Below, in pieces: positions 24,488 to 34,122 of a DNA stretch of 64,000 bases (its first letter is position 1; every line of letters begins with the position of its first letter). Below the pieces are notes generated by a model. That model had not been told where the DNA came from and did no database searches. It saw only the letters and a list, made by a program, of their open reading frames with translations. A program made the position numbers and the translations under genes. Origin of the DNA: Paenibacillus sp. KS-LC4. Its GTDB lineage: Bacteria; Bacillota; Bacilli; Paenibacillales; Paenibacillaceae. The DNA is taken from the NCBI RefSeq assembly GCF_036894955.1, contig NZ_CP145905.1, forward strand, positions 813,501-877,500. The letters run 5' to 3'.

Positions 24488-26263
24488 TTATTTTTTAATC
24501 CAAAGCTTAGAAAAATCCAGCCAGCCGAAGGAGTCGATAGCCAGACCCTGAAGGGCTAGCGGCAGCTGCGTCTGGAACCTCGAATGGTAAAGATACAGCA
24601 GCCAGTTGTCCTGCCGCAGCCCTTGCTCGGCTTCCGCTACAATTTGGGAGCGCTCGGCTGCGGAAGGGAGGCTGACGTAGCGGGCGAGGATGCTCCGCAG
24701 CTGCGCTTGCTGCTCCGTCGTCAGAAAATGCTGCAAATTGCTGTCTTCATTATAGAAAAGCCGAAGCAGGCCGACTTCTGTATCATTTTCCAGTATCTCA
24801 GTTGCCAGCATCAAATGAGCAGCTTGCGCGAGCTTTTGTGGCGAGACCTCTGCAATGACATAAGGATTAAGCTTCAGGCGAAGGCCAATGGCAGCTGCTC
24901 GCTGCTGCAGCCAAAGCATGTCCTGCTGCTCAACAGGCCTGCCGTGATGATACAGCTTAATGACTTCTCCGGCATAGCCGCTATCCCGCAGCAGCGCCTC
25001 TGCATCAGCAAGCGAGCCAGATTCATAGGAAGCCAGCTCGCTGCTAGCGACAAGAAAGCTGTTTGCGGGCACGGCACGATTTCCTCCGAGCTCCGCAATA
25101 AGCAGCTTGCGGTCAAGCAGCAGCCGCAGCGCTTGGCGGAAAGAGGAGTGATGCTGGATGCCCGGAATGTTGAAGTTGAAAATTAAATAACGGCAGCCAT
25201 CAAGCAAGGAATCCATCGCTCTATTATTTTCCGCAGCATGATCTCCGGATGCGGCATCCATATGCGGCAAGGAAAATTGCCGCTCCCTCGGGGCATCTGA
25301 AGGAATATGCCAAATTTCCACAAGGTCAAGCCAGGCCCGCTCGCGAAAATAGTGGTCAAAGGCTTCAAGCCGCAGCACCTGCGCCGCATTTTCCACCAGC
25401 TTGAAGGCCCCTGTCCCAAGCAGCTTCTGCTCGGAAAATGCCACATCATGCGGCAAGATCGACATAGTCGCGCAGCTGAGAAAATGCAGCAGAAACGGGT
25501 TTGGCTGCCGCAGCCTGAACACTAGACAATAATCGCTGACGATCTCAATGTCGGCAATATCCTCGTATTGCCAGCAGGAGGGAGAATTTACCTCACGCAA
25601 ACGCTCCAGTGTGAACCGCACATCCTCCGCTGTTAGGAGCAGTCCATGATGGAATCGGACTCCTTTGCGCAAATAAAAGGTCCATGCCGTGTAGTCGTCA
25701 TTGCTTTCCCAAGCATGAGCAAGCGAAGGAAGGAAGCGCTGCGCCGCCGAATCAAAGTCGATCAGGCGGCTGTAGAGCTGCTCAAGCAGAAACACCTCGG
25801 TAACGGTAAAAGCAAAAGCCGGGTCGAAGATGCCGAGCTTTCTCGTCACGGTCACCCGAAGCACATCAAGATTAGCGGCACCAGCCTGCTCCAGCTGGAA
25901 GCCCATACGATTTTCAAGCATGGCGCGCAGCTTGTCGCGCAAGGCAGAAGGCAGCTCATGGCTGGAGATGAAATCAATAGCCTCCTTCATTTTCCCCTTC
26001 GCCAGCAGCTCGTTAAAATGCTCCGTCAGCACATCCTCCAGCCCGCGGATAACCGTTAATTGCGAAATATGACCGCGCCCCACCCCTGCGCTCCATGCGA
26101 CAAAGCCTTCCTCCACCAGCCTGCGCAGTACAAGCTTGACGTTGCGAGGCGTACAGTTCAGCACCTCCGTCAGCTCGCTGATCGTAATCGGTATCGTTGT
26201 GCCTTTATGCTGTTTGCCAGGCAGCGATAACAGCAGGCTAATATAATGCTCCTTATGTTTCAT
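24488..26263 (-). CDS. SgrR-like regulator with solute-binding domain
   Basis: A 591-residue protein joining an N-terminal HTH (~10-70: TIPITISELTEVLNCTPRNVKLVLRRLVEEGFVAW) to a class-5 (peptide/oligosaccharide) solute-binding domain without signal peptide (from ~130: FDPAFAFTVTEVFLLEQLYSRL, AWTFYLRKGVRFHHG, LTAEDVRFTLERL). This is the SgrR architecture: an intracellular sensor that binds a small metabolite and controls transport genes. It is divergent from an MFS transporter gene with 131 bases between the starts, so that transporter is the likely target. The ligand is unknown. The C-terminus faces the Nudix gene with no strong terminator between. Confidence 0.85.
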   Translation of the reverse strand: MKHKEHYISLLLSLPGKQHKGTTIPITISELTEVLNCTPRNVKLVLRRLVEEGFVAWSAGVGRGHISQLTVIRGLEDVLTEHFNELLAKGKMKEAIDFISSHELPSALRDKLRAMLENRMGFQLEQAGAANLDVLRVTVTRKLGIFDPAFAFTVTEVFLLEQLYSRLIDFDSAAQRFLPSLAHAWESNDDYTAWTFYLRKGVRFHHGLLLTAEDVRFTLERLREVNSPSCWQYEDIADIEIVSDYCLVFRLRQPNPFLLHFLSCATMSILPHDVAFSEQKLLGTGAFKLVENAAQVLRLEAFDHYFRERAWLDLVEIWHIPSDAPRERQFSLPHMDAASGDHAAENNRAMDSLLDGCRYLIFNFNIPGIQHHSSFRQALRLLLDRKLLIAELGGNRAVPANSFLVASSELASYESGSLADAEALLRDSGYAGEVIKLYHHGRPVEQQDMLWLQQRAAAIGLRLKLNPYVIAEVSPQKLAQAAHLMLATEILENDTEVGLLRLFYNEDSNLQHFLTTEQQAQLRSILARYVSLPSAAERSQIVAEAEQGLRQDNWLLYLYHSRFQTQLPLALQGLAIDSFGWLDFSKLWIKK

Positions 26264-26394
26264 GTTTTAACCGTCCTTTGCTCAGGCTGGCGCAAGCGCT
26301 GCCCATAAAAGGTGAAATTTTAATTTCAATCTTACTCTTTTTATTCTCGTTTTCCCAGCTAAAATTAAGTCTACATAGAGAGGGGAGAACCATC

Positions 26395-27681
26395 ATGTTT
26401 ATGCAGCTTGATCGCAATATTAAAATTCGGATTTTGACGACCTTCTTGACCCGCTGCGTAGAGGCGATGATTTTGCCGTTTATGGCGATTTATTTTACCC
26501 AGCGGCTGGGGGCGGGGATTGCGGGTCTGCTGCTGCTCATTAATTTGCTCGTGCAGATTACAGCGAGCCTATATGGTGGCTATATGGCAGATCGTTATGG
26601 ACGCAAAAAGGTAATGGCAATCGCCCAATTCATCCGCTTTATTTCCGTGCTTGTCATGACGCTTGCCAATTCGCCCTTTCTTGATTCCACTTGGCTGACC
26701 TTCTCCATGATGCTGCTGCTTAGTCTTTGCAATGGCATGTTCAATCCAGCGGCTGAGGCTATGCTGATTGACGTCAGCACGAAGGAAAATCGCGCTTTTA
26801 TTTATAGCATTAACTTCTGGGCGATCAATTTGTCGATTTCGATTGGCGCGCCAATCGGGGGCTTTCTGTTTGCGACGCATCGGATGGAGCTATTCATCAT
26901 TATGGGACTGGCGAGTCTGGCTACCCTGCTGCTTACATTATTTTTAATTCGGGAAACCCATTTTCCAGATGCGGAAAGCCGGCTGCAATATAGCAGTAAT
27001 GGCCCTATTCGCAATATGGTGCTGAATTACAAGCTGGTGGCGCAGGACAAGCTGTTTATTATTTATAGTGTCAGCGGAATGCTCATTCGCTCGCTGGAAA
27101 TTCACTTATACAACTACATTAGCGTCCGCCTGCAAAAAGAGTTCGAGCCTCAGCAGCTATCCATGCTGGACAATTTTACTTTTGACCTGACAGGTATTAG
27201 ACTTGTCAGTCTGCTGCAGGTAGAGAACACGCTCATCATCGTCTGCCTAGCGATTTGGGCAGCCAGCTTTGTCCGCCGGTATCGCCCGGCACGAGTGATG
27301 TATATTGGCGTTATTTTGTACACGCTTGGCTTTACGGTCGTCGGCTTCAGCAATTCCGTATGGCTACTGCTCATATCCATGCTGGGAGCGACGGTAGGGG
27401 AGCTTATGTTTACCCCGATTAGACAAGCTTATTTGGCTGGTATTGTGAAGGATCATGCGCGAAGCTCGTATTTAGCGGTGAATGGCCTGCTGGGGCAGTT
27501 CGCTGGCGCCTTCGGCGCTATTGGCATTAGTCTTGGTGCTGTGCTTCACTCCAGCTATATGGCAATGATTATATTCGTAATGGGCATGACCGGGCTGCTG
27601 CTGACGTATTATGTATTTCAGCGGTTGGCACCAGGGGAGTCGCGTCGGCAAGGTTCAGCACCTATGGCAGCGAAGATTTAG
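26395..27681 (+). CDS. Major facilitator superfamily transporter
   Basis: A 428-residue permease with twelve predicted helices and the MFS motif A after helix 2 (GGYMADRYGRKKVM). The N-terminus (LTTFLTRCVEAMILPFMAIYFTQRLG) is of the multidrug or sugar-efflux type. The start is ATG 26395 (AGAGGGGAGAA upstream); the frame is open from 26278, but that part is intergenic. It is divergent from the SgrR-like gene. By analogy with SgrR-controlled SetA it may export a sugar or other small toxic metabolite; that is inference. Confidence 0.85.
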   Translation: MFMQLDRNIKIRILTTFLTRCVEAMILPFMAIYFTQRLGAGIAGLLLLINLLVQITASLYGGYMADRYGRKKVMAIAQFIRFISVLVMTLANSPFLDSTWLTFSMMLLLSLCNGMFNPAAEAMLIDVSTKENRAFIYSINFWAINLSISIGAPIGGFLFATHRMELFIIMGLASLATLLLTLFLIRETHFPDAESRLQYSSNGPIRNMVLNYKLVAQDKLFIIYSVSGMLIRSLEIHLYNYISVRLQKEFEPQQLSMLDNFTFDLTGIRLVSLLQVENTLIIVCLAIWAASFVRRYRPARVMYIGVILYTLGFTVVGFSNSVWLLLISMLGATVGELMFTPIRQAYLAGIVKDHARSSYLAVNGLLGQFAGAFGAIGISLGAVLHSSYMAMIIFVMGMTGLLLTYYVFQRLAPGESRRQGSAPMAAKI

Positions 27682-27728
27682 AAGGGAATAGCTGTTGTAA
27701 GCGAAGAATATAGAGGAGGTTGTATGGC

Positions 27729-28148
27729 ATGAGTAAAAAACAATGGGCTGGCGCGATGCCGGCCGTACAATTCAGAGTAGCAAGACCGACGAACCAATTG
27801 GCTGAGGTGGCCGCTTTTTATGAACAGGGACTTGGTCTGCAACGAATTGGCTCCTTCGAGGGGCACGCTGGGTACGACGGGATGATGTTCGGCCTGCCGG
27901 GGGTGGACTACCATTTGGAGTTTACGCAGCATGTCTCGGGGGCGCCGCTTGCAACACCATCCGAGGATAATCTGCTAGTGTTTTACATGGAGGAGCGCGA
28001 GCAGCAGCTATTGATCGCCAAGCGGCTATTGGAGCTGGGCTACCCTGAGGTGGAGCCGGAAAACCCTTACTGGAAGCAAAAAGGCATCACCATCGCCGAT
28101 CCCGACGGCTATCGTATCGTGCTGCAAAATTCGTCTGGACTGAGCTAA
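27729..28148 (+). CDS. VOC/glyoxalase-fold protein
   Basis: A 139-residue protein of the vicinal-oxygen-chelate superfamily: VQFRVARPTNQLAEVAAFYEQGLGLQRIGSF, DYHLEFTQH, and IADPDGYRIVLQN at the end. His/Glu positions that could bind a metal are present (HLEFTQH, DPDGYRIVL). Members include glyoxalases, dioxygenases and antibiotic-binding proteins, so the activity cannot be assigned. The start is ATG 27729 with GAGGAGGT 8 bases upstream. Its terminator has been split by the downstream insertion sequence. Confidence 0.85.
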   Translation: MSKKQWAGAMPAVQFRVARPTNQLAEVAAFYEQGLGLQRIGSFEGHAGYDGMMFGLPGVDYHLEFTQHVSGAPLATPSEDNLLVFYMEEREQQLLIAKRLLELGYPEVEPENPYWKQKGITIADPDGYRIVLQNSSGLS

Positions 28149-28331
28149 TTGCGGACTAATGGAAGGTTGAACGAAAGAAACGGGATTTGGAAAACTCAAA
28201 AAAGAAAACCGCACTAAAGCTTTGCTTACTTGTCTAGGAACTGACCCCATAACGTGAGACAAATCAAAACACCTTTAAGTTGAAATGACGAGTGTTGTAA
28301 AATACTTGTACAACTTGGAGGTGTTTTTTAC

Positions 28332-28655
28332 GTGGGGACAAGGGTCAGCTATCCAGTAGAGGTGAAAATGAAGGCAATCGAATTGCGATTAGCCGGGGTT
28401 CCTGTAAAAGAGGTTATGGAGCAGTTGAACATCATGAATTACACGCAGCTAAAGGTGTGGATGAAATGGTATAAGCAGGGCGAAGCCCATCGACTGGAGC
28501 AGCCTGTGGGCAAGCAGTATAGCTATGGGAAAGGGCCTAAATATGATTCAGAGGCAGCAAGGCTGGAAACGGAGAATCGCTTTCTAAGGCAACAAATTGA
28601 ACTTTTAAAAAAGTACAACACCATGAAAAGGAGTGGGTTGTCCCAGAAATCATAA
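28332..28655 (+). CDS. IS3-family transposase OrfA
   Basis: A 107-residue protein. The N-terminal HTH (YPVEVKMKAIELRLAGVPVKEVMEQLNIMNYTQLKVWMKWY) binds the terminal repeats, and the C-terminal leucine-zipper-like helix (ARLETENRFLRQQIELLKK) mediates multimerisation. The start is GTG 28332 with GGAGG 10 bases upstream. Near its end the frame crosses A-AAA-AAG, where ribosomes can slip into the orfB frame. Confidence 0.9.
   Translation: MGTRVSYPVEVKMKAIELRLAGVPVKEVMEQLNIMNYTQLKVWMKWYKQGEAHRLEQPVGKQYSYGKGPKYDSEAARLETENRFLRQQIELLKKYNTMKRSGLSQKS
28607..28613 (+). other. Programmed -1 frameshift site
   Basis: AAAAAAG lies in the orfA reading frame as A-AAA-AAG, the classic bacterial slippery heptamer. 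The -1 frame from here runs without a stop into orfB, giving an OrfAB fusion. Confidence 0.8.
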
Positions 28656-28684
28656 TCGCCTTCATCGAGACTTCCAAGTCACAA

Positions 28685-29482
28685 ATGAGTATTCAAGGCT
28701 TATGTGAACTCTTGGGCGTCTCAAGAGCAAGCTATTATCGTTGGAGAAAGCAGCCTGTGAACAAGAGCGATGAGCGTCTTACAGAACGTATTCGGACACT
28801 CTGCGTGGAACACAAGTTTCGCTATGGCTATCGTAAAATTACGGCTAGTTTGAGTGAGGAGACCCCTGTCAATCATAAAGCGGTTCAGCGTATCATGCAG
28901 CGAGAAGGCTTGCAATGCAAGGTGAAAGTCAAGAAGCGTAAACAAACAGGGGCACCTACCTATGTCGCGGATCATCTGCTCAAACGTCAGTTCAAAGCAG
29001 ACAAGCCCTTACAAAAGTTAGTTACAGATATTACCTACTTGCCATATGGACCTAAAATGCTGTATCTTTCTAGCATTCTCGATTTATTTAATGGTGAGGT
29101 TATTGCTGCAACGATTGGAGATACCCAAGACACAGCGTTTGTCCTGGATACCTTAAGCCAGCTTCCAACTTTGCCAGAAGATTGTATGCTACACAGTGAT
29201 CAGGGCTCTGTGTATACCTCCGCCGCCTATCAACAAACGGTAAAAGGAAAAGGCATTACCATGAGCATGTCCCGTAAAGGAACGCCCGCTGATAATGCCT
29301 GCATCGAATCGTTTCATGCCACCCTCAAGTGCGAAACGTTCTATCTCGACCGATTGACCTGTACAACGACGGCAATCGTTGTACAGACGGTCACAGACTA
29401 CATTGATTATTATAACAACATTCGTATTCAAACGAAACTAAATAACCAGTCGCCTAGTAAGTACCGGCAACTGGCTGTTTAG
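28685..29482 (+). CDS. IS3-family transposase OrfB (DDE catalytic part)
   Basis: 265 residues from the first ATG; in vivo it is most likely made mainly as the C-terminal part of an OrfAB fusion through the upstream frameshift, since the frame stays open back to 28607. The HTH_21-type N-terminus is MSIQGLCELLGVSRASYYRW. The DDE integrase core has VTDITYLPYG (first Asp), MLHSDQGSVYTS (second Asp) and ADNACIESFHATLK (Glu). The C-terminal YNNIRIQTKLNNQSP is typical of the IS150 group. No disruption is seen. Confidence 0.92.
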   Translation: MSIQGLCELLGVSRASYYRWRKQPVNKSDERLTERIRTLCVEHKFRYGYRKITASLSEETPVNHKAVQRIMQREGLQCKVKVKKRKQTGAPTYVADHLLKRQFKADKPLQKLVTDITYLPYGPKMLYLSSILDLFNGEVIAATIGDTQDTAFVLDTLSQLPTLPEDCMLHSDQGSVYTSAAYQQTVKGKGITMSMSRKGTPADNACIESFHATLKCETFYLDRLTCTTTAIVVQTVTDYIDYYNNIRIQTKLNNQSPSKYRQLAV

Positions 29483-29549
29483 TTAAGGTGTTTTGATCCT
29501 TGTCTCAAAAACGGGGGTCAGTTCCCTATGGGTGAGCAGAGCTTTTTTT

Positions 29550-29833
29550 ATAGATGAATCAAGATAGTTCTCGCCGCCTGAGTTTCCCCGAAAGACAAGT
29601 ATTCAAATATGCTGTTAAAGTTGAAAACTTAAAATAAAGGAGATATACTATCATTAATTGATAGTAAAATATATCAATTGATAATTATTCTATCTCATAT
29701 TTCTCGTTGCTGAGCCAGTATGGCTAGGGCGTGTAGGCAAACTGGGGATAACCTGCTGCAACCTGTCTAACGTTTCTCTGGGCTCCATCTATGTTGTGCA
29801 GGGATTCAACACATAAAGAAAGGAATGATGAAG
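29550..29833 (+). promoter_or_regulatory. CYP102 promoter with two palindromic operators
   Basis: This intergenic stretch contains TTGAAA (29621-29626), a 17-base spacer and TATACT (29644-29649), a good sigma-A promoter. An inverted repeat with 8-bp arms TACTATCA / TGATAGTA (29646-29666) overlaps its -10, and the 12-bp palindrome TATCAATTGATA lies at 29672-29683. Both share TATCA...TGATA half-sites, so one repressor could bind both and block transcription. The remaining ~130 bases form an untranslated leader in which I see no ORF. The likely regulator is a TetR protein. Confidence 0.7.
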
Positions 29834-32800
29834 ATGAAAGACAAAATTTCTATTCCCCACCCCCCAACGTATGGTCCGCTAGGCAATTTACCCTTGATTG
29901 ACGTAAATTCGCCCACCTTATCCCTTGGAGCTTTGGCAGAAAAATACGGGCCTATTTTCAAATTTACTGCACCGGGGCTATCGAGTTTAATTGTTTCAGG
30001 CCATGAGCTCGTGGCTGAGGTGTGCGATGTGACTCGATTTGATAAATATGTATACAACGAGCTGCAGAACGTTCGCGCCTTCGGCGGTGACGGGTTGTTT
30101 ACAAGCTGGACGCATGAGCCGAACTGGAAAAAAGCGCACAACATCCTGCTGCCCACGTTCAGCAAGCAGGCGATGAAGGGATATCACTCTATGATGATAG
30201 ACATCGCCGATCAGCTAATGCTCAAGTGGGCACGGCTAAACCCTCAGGATACGATTGATGTAGCCGATGATATGACGCGATTGACGCTGGATACGATTGG
30301 ACTGTGCGGCTTCAATTACCGCTTTAACAGCTTTTACCGGGAGGATCATGCCCCCTTTGTCAAAAGCATGGTTCGCGCTTTGAACGAAGCGATGCTCAGA
30401 GGCTCGCGGATGAAAATTCAAAATATGTTGATGGTCAAAACAAAACGTCGTTTTGAAGAGGACATTCAGACGATGTTTACGCTGGTGGATAAAATCATTG
30501 CCGAACGAAAGGCAGGCTCGGAGCCGGGACAGACGGATTTATTGGCACGCATGCTGGAAGGCAAGGACCCGGAGAGCGGAGAAATGCTGGATAACGAAAA
30601 CATTCGTTATCAGATCATTACCTTTCTGATTGCAGGTCATGAAACGACGAGCGGTCTGCTATCCTTTGCGATTTATTTCCTGCTGAAGCATCCGGAAGTG
30701 CTTACGAAGGCTCAGAAAGAAGTAGACCGCGTGCTGACAAGTAAAGCTCCGCAATATGAGGAGGTTCTCCAGCTTAACTACATCCGTCTCATATTAAATG
30801 AATCACTGCGGCTGTGGCCGACTGCTCCAGGGTTTGACGTTTATGCCAGAGAGGACACGAGCATTGGCGGGAAGTATCCCATCCCCAAGGGACAAAGTCT
30901 CAGTGTGCTATTGCCTCAGCTTCACCGTGATCCGGCTGCATGGGGAGAGGATGCAGAGCTTTTCCGGCCTGAGCGGTTTGAGGATATGTCCAAGGTTCCT
31001 CATCATGCTTACAAGCCTTTTGGAAATGGCGAACGCGCCTGCATCGGCATGCAGTTTGCCCTCTATGAAGCCACATTAGTACTAGGTATGGTACTGAAGC
31101 AATTCGACTTGCTCGATTACGACAACTACACATTGGACGTTAAGCAGACTCTGACGCTGAAGCCCGGTGATTTCCGAATTCGAGTGAAGCACCGTCAGCA
31201 GGTATCCACCAGTGTAACCGTAGGAATAACAGGAGTATCGGAAACAAAACCTGAGGCCTCTCCATTTAGTGCTGCGGATAAGGTTGTGCCAGGTATAGTC
31301 GAAACACCGAACGGCAAGGGACAGCTGCTTGTATTATATGGCTCAAATCTGGGCGCAGCGGAGAGCATTGCCCGTCAGATCACAAGTACGGCTCTTGGTT
31401 ACGGCATCCAAAGTGAAACAGCTCCACTTAATGAATGGAGTGGACGACTGCAAGGACAAGGCATCGTCATTATCGTTACGGCTTCATACAATGGCAAGGC
31501 TCCTTACAATGCGTCGGCATTTGTAGAATGGCTGAAGGGGGCCGGAATAGATGAGGGGCAAGCTGTCCGATATGCGGTATTAGGCTGCGGAGACCGCTCC
31601 TGGTCGGGAACGTACCAGAGCATTCCACGCTTTATAGATGAGAAGCTGGATGCCATCGGCGCGGAAAGAGTTGTATCCCGGGGTGAGGTTGATGCAGGGG
31701 ACGATGTGGAGCAGCAGGTTAAGGAGTGGCTGGCTGTGATGTGGCGGGCGGTTACGGAAGCGCTGGGTTTAGAGGTAAATCAGATCGAGACTGCCCATCC
31801 AAGCTCGCTTCAGCTCCAATTTGTTGAAGGACCGCCGCGAGTTCCATATGGGAAAACCTATCAAGCCGCCTATGCGACTGTTCAAAATAATCGCGAGCTG
31901 CAAGCCTCGGAAAGTGGACGCAGTACTCGCCACATCGAAATTCTCCTTCCCGAAGGCATCAGCTATCAAGAGGGTGATCACATCGGCGTGCTGCCTCTTA
32001 ATGGGGATATAAATGTAGACCGCATTTTGAAGCGGTTTGGCATGGACGGCAGCGAAATGATTTGCTTAAGCACCGAAGGTACACATCTGACCCATCTGCC
32101 TCTTGAGCGATCCGTCAATGTACGTGAGTTGCTTCAATCCTGTGTGGAAATTCAGCTGCCCGTTACTCGTGCCCAGCTACAGGAGCTGGCTGTTCATACG
32201 GTCTGCCCGCCGCATCGCCGTGAGCTGGAGGCCATGATGGAGGATGAGCGCTACACGCTGCATATATTAGGCAATCGAGTAACGATGCTGGAGCTGCTCG
32301 AACAATATGCTGCCTGCGAGCTTCCTTTTGTCAGGCTGCTGGAATTGCTGCCTCCATTGAAGCCGAGGTATTACTCTATATCCAGTTCTCCGCTGCTCCA
32401 TCCGAGAGAGGCTAGTATTACGGTAGGCGTCGTTAAGGATCAGGCATGGAACGGCAAAGGAGAATATGCAGGAGTTGCTTCTAATTATTTGGCAGAGCGT
32501 GCACCAGGCGACCGTGTTCTCCTATTTGTACAGACGCCGGAATCTGGATTTAGACTGCCTGAGAAGGCAGCTGTGCCAATAATCATGATCGGGCCTGGGA
32601 CAGGAGTTGCTCCGTTCAGAGGATTTTTGCAGGCTAGATATGCTTTGAAAAAGCAAGGGGTGACGCTCGGAGAAGCCCATCTGTTCTATGGGTGCAGAAG
32701 CGAGATGGATTTCCTGTACCGAGCTGAGCTGATGCAGTTCGAGCAGGAGGGTATTGTTAAGCTGCACACCGCTTTCTCGCGCGAGGCTAGCGAACCGAAA

Positions 32801-33052
32801 GCCTACGTACAGGATTTAATGAAGCAGGTTTCTTCCTCGCTGATGAATCTCATGGAACAAGGCGCCAAAATATATGTGTGTGGCGACGGCAGCCGGATGG
32901 CTCCTGCGGTAGAGAAAACATTAAAGGCTGCTTATATGGAAAGGTATGGAGCAACAGCAGAAGCAGGTGACCGCTGGCTCCAGCAGCTAGAGCAGGACAG
33001 TCGGTATGTAAAGGATGTATGGGCTGGAAATTCCAAGCCTACAGTGTCATAA
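29834..33052 (+). CDS. CYP102A self-sufficient cytochrome P450 / P450 reductase fusion
   Basis: A 1072-residue homologue of P450-BM3, a soluble fatty-acid subterminal hydroxylase that carries its own reductase. The heme domain has AGHETT (I-helix, oxygen activation), ESLR (ExxR) and [10 protein letters not shown] with heme-ligand Cys403. The active-site GDGLFTSW (BM3 Phe87) is kept. The carboxylate-binding Arg47/Tyr51 of BM3 are Leu/Ile here, as far as I recall closer to B. subtilis CYP102A2/A3. The FMN domain starts near [19 protein letters not shown] (~495), followed by FAD domain ([10 protein letters not shown]) and NADPH site ([13 protein letters not shown]). The start is ATG 29834 since AAAGGA abuts the two earlier ATGs. 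It should oxidise medium or long fatty acids. A TetR gene follows on the same strand. Confidence 0.95.
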   Translation: MKDKISIPHPPTYGPLGNLPLIDVNSPTLSLGALAEKYGPIFKFTAPGLSSLIVSGHELVAEVCDVTRFDKYVYNELQNVRAFGGDGLFTSWTHEPNWKKAHNILLPTFSKQAMKGYHSMMIDIADQLMLKWARLNPQDTIDVADDMTRLTLDTIGLCGFNYRFNSFYREDHAPFVKSMVRALNEAMLRGSRMKIQNMLMVKTKRRFEEDIQTMFTLVDKIIAERKAGSEPGQTDLLARMLEGKDPESGEMLDNENIRYQIITFLIAGHETTSGLLSFAIYFLLKHPEVLTKAQKEVDRVLTSKAPQYEEVLQLNYIRLILNESLRLWPTAPGFDVYAREDTSIGGKYPIPKGQSLSVLLPQLHRDPAAWGEDAELFRPERFEDMSKVPHHAYKPFGNGERACIGMQFALYEATLVLGMVLKQFDLLDYDNYTLDVKQTLTLKPGDFRIRVKHRQQVSTSVTVGITGVSETKPEASPFSAADKVVPGIVETPNGKGQLLVLYGSNLGAAESIARQITSTALGYGIQSETAPLNEWSGRLQGQGIVIIVTASYNGKAPYNASAFVEWLKGAGIDEGQAVRYAVLGCGDRSWSGTYQSIPRFIDEKLDAIGAERVVSRGEVDAGDDVEQQVKEWLAVMWRAVTEALGLEVNQIETAHPSSLQLQFVEGPPRVPYGKTYQAAYATVQNNRELQASESGRSTRHIEILLPEGISYQEGDHIGVLPLNGDINVDRILKRFGMDGSEMICLSTEGTHLTHLPLERSVNVRELLQSCVEIQLPVTRAQLQELAVHTVCPPHRRELEAMMEDERYTLHILGNRVTMLELLEQYAACELPFVRLLELLPPLKPRYYSISSSPLLHPREASITVGVVKDQAWNGKGEYAGVASNYLAERAPGDRVLLFVQTPESGFRLPEKAAVPIIMIGPGTGVAPFRGFLQARYALKKQGVTLGEAHLFYGCRSEMDFLYRAELMQFEQEGIVKLHTAFSREASEPKAYVQDLMKQVSSSLMNLMEQGAKIYVCGDGSRMAPAVEKTLKAAYMERYGATAEAGDRWLQQLEQDSRYVKDVWAGNSKPTVS

Positions 33053-33186
33053 CACACGGCGGCAGGCTGTAAAGACAATTGAAGGCGAATGCCGAAATGT
33101 TATCCCTAGAGATAATGCTGCAGCAAGCTGTATCTCCGGGGAGACATTTCAGCCGTGATAAGGCTATCCTTTAGAAGGAGGCAGGC

Positions 33187-33229
33187 TCAATTGTGAAACG
33201 GTCAATTGCATTCGCGGTTATGCTATAAT
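33187..33229 (+). promoter_or_regulatory. Extended -10 promoter and TCAATTG repeats before the TetR gene
   Basis: TGCTATAAT (33221-33229) is an extended -10; no good -35 is seen. TCAATTG occurs at 33187-33193 and 33202-33208, and shares the core of the TATCAATTGATA palindrome at the CYP102 promoter. One regulator may act at both sites. Confidence 0.45.
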
Positions 33230-33304
33230 TTCATGGTAATCCCCTGCTATTTGATTGGAAGGGGAATCAATTATAGAATAATACTCTCCAAGGAGTGTAA
33301 TAAA

Positions 33305-33871
33305 ATGAGAACAGAAATGTCATCAATCAAGCAAACGAGGCTTAACTCCATTCTGGATGAAGCGACCAAGCTGCTTATTGAGAAGCCAAATGCGTCGATG
33401 AATGAAATTGCAGATTCGGCAGGAATCGGAATCGCTACGCTGCATCGATATGTGGAAAGCAGAGAGCAATTGATGATTTATTTGGGTCTGCGTGCAATCG
33501 AGGTTGTTAATGAAACGATGCGCGGTATTCCAATGGATGAGGAGCATTATGAAAACTATATCCCCATGCTCATTGAAGCGCTCATTCCATTGGGGGACAA
33601 GCTGCACTTCATTGCCCACGATTCAACCATTAATTATAACGAGGAAATTATTGGGGCAGATCAGAAGCTGAGGGAACCTGTGCTGCATATCATCGGCTTG
33701 TTGCAGCAAAAAGGTTATTTTCGCCATGATGTAGACAAAAACTGGATTGTGAATGTCCTGTATTCACTCCTTTTTCTAGCGTGGCAGCAAGTGGTGAGCG
33801 GGGACATTGCCAGAAAATCCGCAGCGGCACTGGTCGTGGATACCTTTTATCATGGCTTTAAAACCCCATGA
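33305..33871 (+). CDS. TetR-family regulator next to CYP102
   Basis: A 188-residue regulator with an N-terminal HTH (RLNSILDEATKLLIEKPNASMNEIADSAGIGIATLHRYVESREQLMIYL) and a helical C-terminal ligand domain. The start is ATG 33305 with AAGGAG 9 bases upstream. Bacillus CYP102 genes are controlled by fatty-acid-responsive TetR-type repressors (FatR) encoded next to them. Here the gene is downstream and has its own promoter. The shared TCAATTG element supports a link to the P450 promoter, but binding is unproven. Confidence 0.82.
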   Translation: MRTEMSSIKQTRLNSILDEATKLLIEKPNASMNEIADSAGIGIATLHRYVESREQLMIYLGLRAIEVVNETMRGIPMDEEHYENYIPMLIEALIPLGDKLHFIAHDSTINYNEEIIGADQKLREPVLHIIGLLQQKGYFRHDVDKNWIVNVLYSLLFLAWQQVVSGDIARKSAAALVVDTFYHGFKTP

Positions 33872-33889
33872 TGGACACTAGCGCAGCCA

Positions 33890-33923
33890 AGCACAGCAAA
33901 ACGGCCCGCTGTGCTATTCTTTT
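33890..33923 (+). terminator. Rho-independent terminator after the TetR gene
   Basis: AGCACAGC (33890-33897) pairs with GCTGTGCT (33908-33915), a perfect 8-bp stem followed by ATTCTTTT. Confidence 0.7.
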
Positions 33924-34122
33924 GGTAATGTATGGATATTGGGAGTGTCCTAATAAATAGTGATTTAATTATACTATTTTTAGGGTAAATGTTAATGTGA
34001 GGAATCCTTGGAAAAAGAGAATTTAAAGTTTACTGGGTATTTTTCCCTAAAAACTAAAGTTTTCTCTCACGAAATCCGAAGTTAATTATAAGGTGGAATT
34101 CCTTGTTATTGGAAGGATGCGT

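Larger units (their letters stand above)
28237..29525 (+). mobile_element. Complete IS3-family (IS150-group) insertion sequence
   Basis: A 1289-bp element. The left end GGAACTGACCCC matches the inverted right end GGGGGTCAGTTCC; similarity continues inward (GAGACAA, ATCAAAACACCTT on both ends). It is flanked by the 3-bp direct repeat CTA (28234-28236 and 29526-29528), a normal IS3-family target duplication. It carries orfA, a frameshift site and orfB with intact catalytic residues, so it looks functional and recent. A GTTGTA/TACAAC inverted repeat sits between the left end and orfA. Confidence 0.92.
28216..29549 (+). terminator. Terminator hairpin split by the insertion sequence
   Basis: The left arm AAAGCTTTGCTTAC (28216-28229) and right arm GTGAGCAGAGCTTT (29532-29545, followed by a T-run to 29549) pair over 14 positions with two G-U pairs. 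Removing the IS and one CTA copy restores a hairpin with a 10-base loop. It was most likely the terminator of the VOC gene before insertion. Confidence 0.75.
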
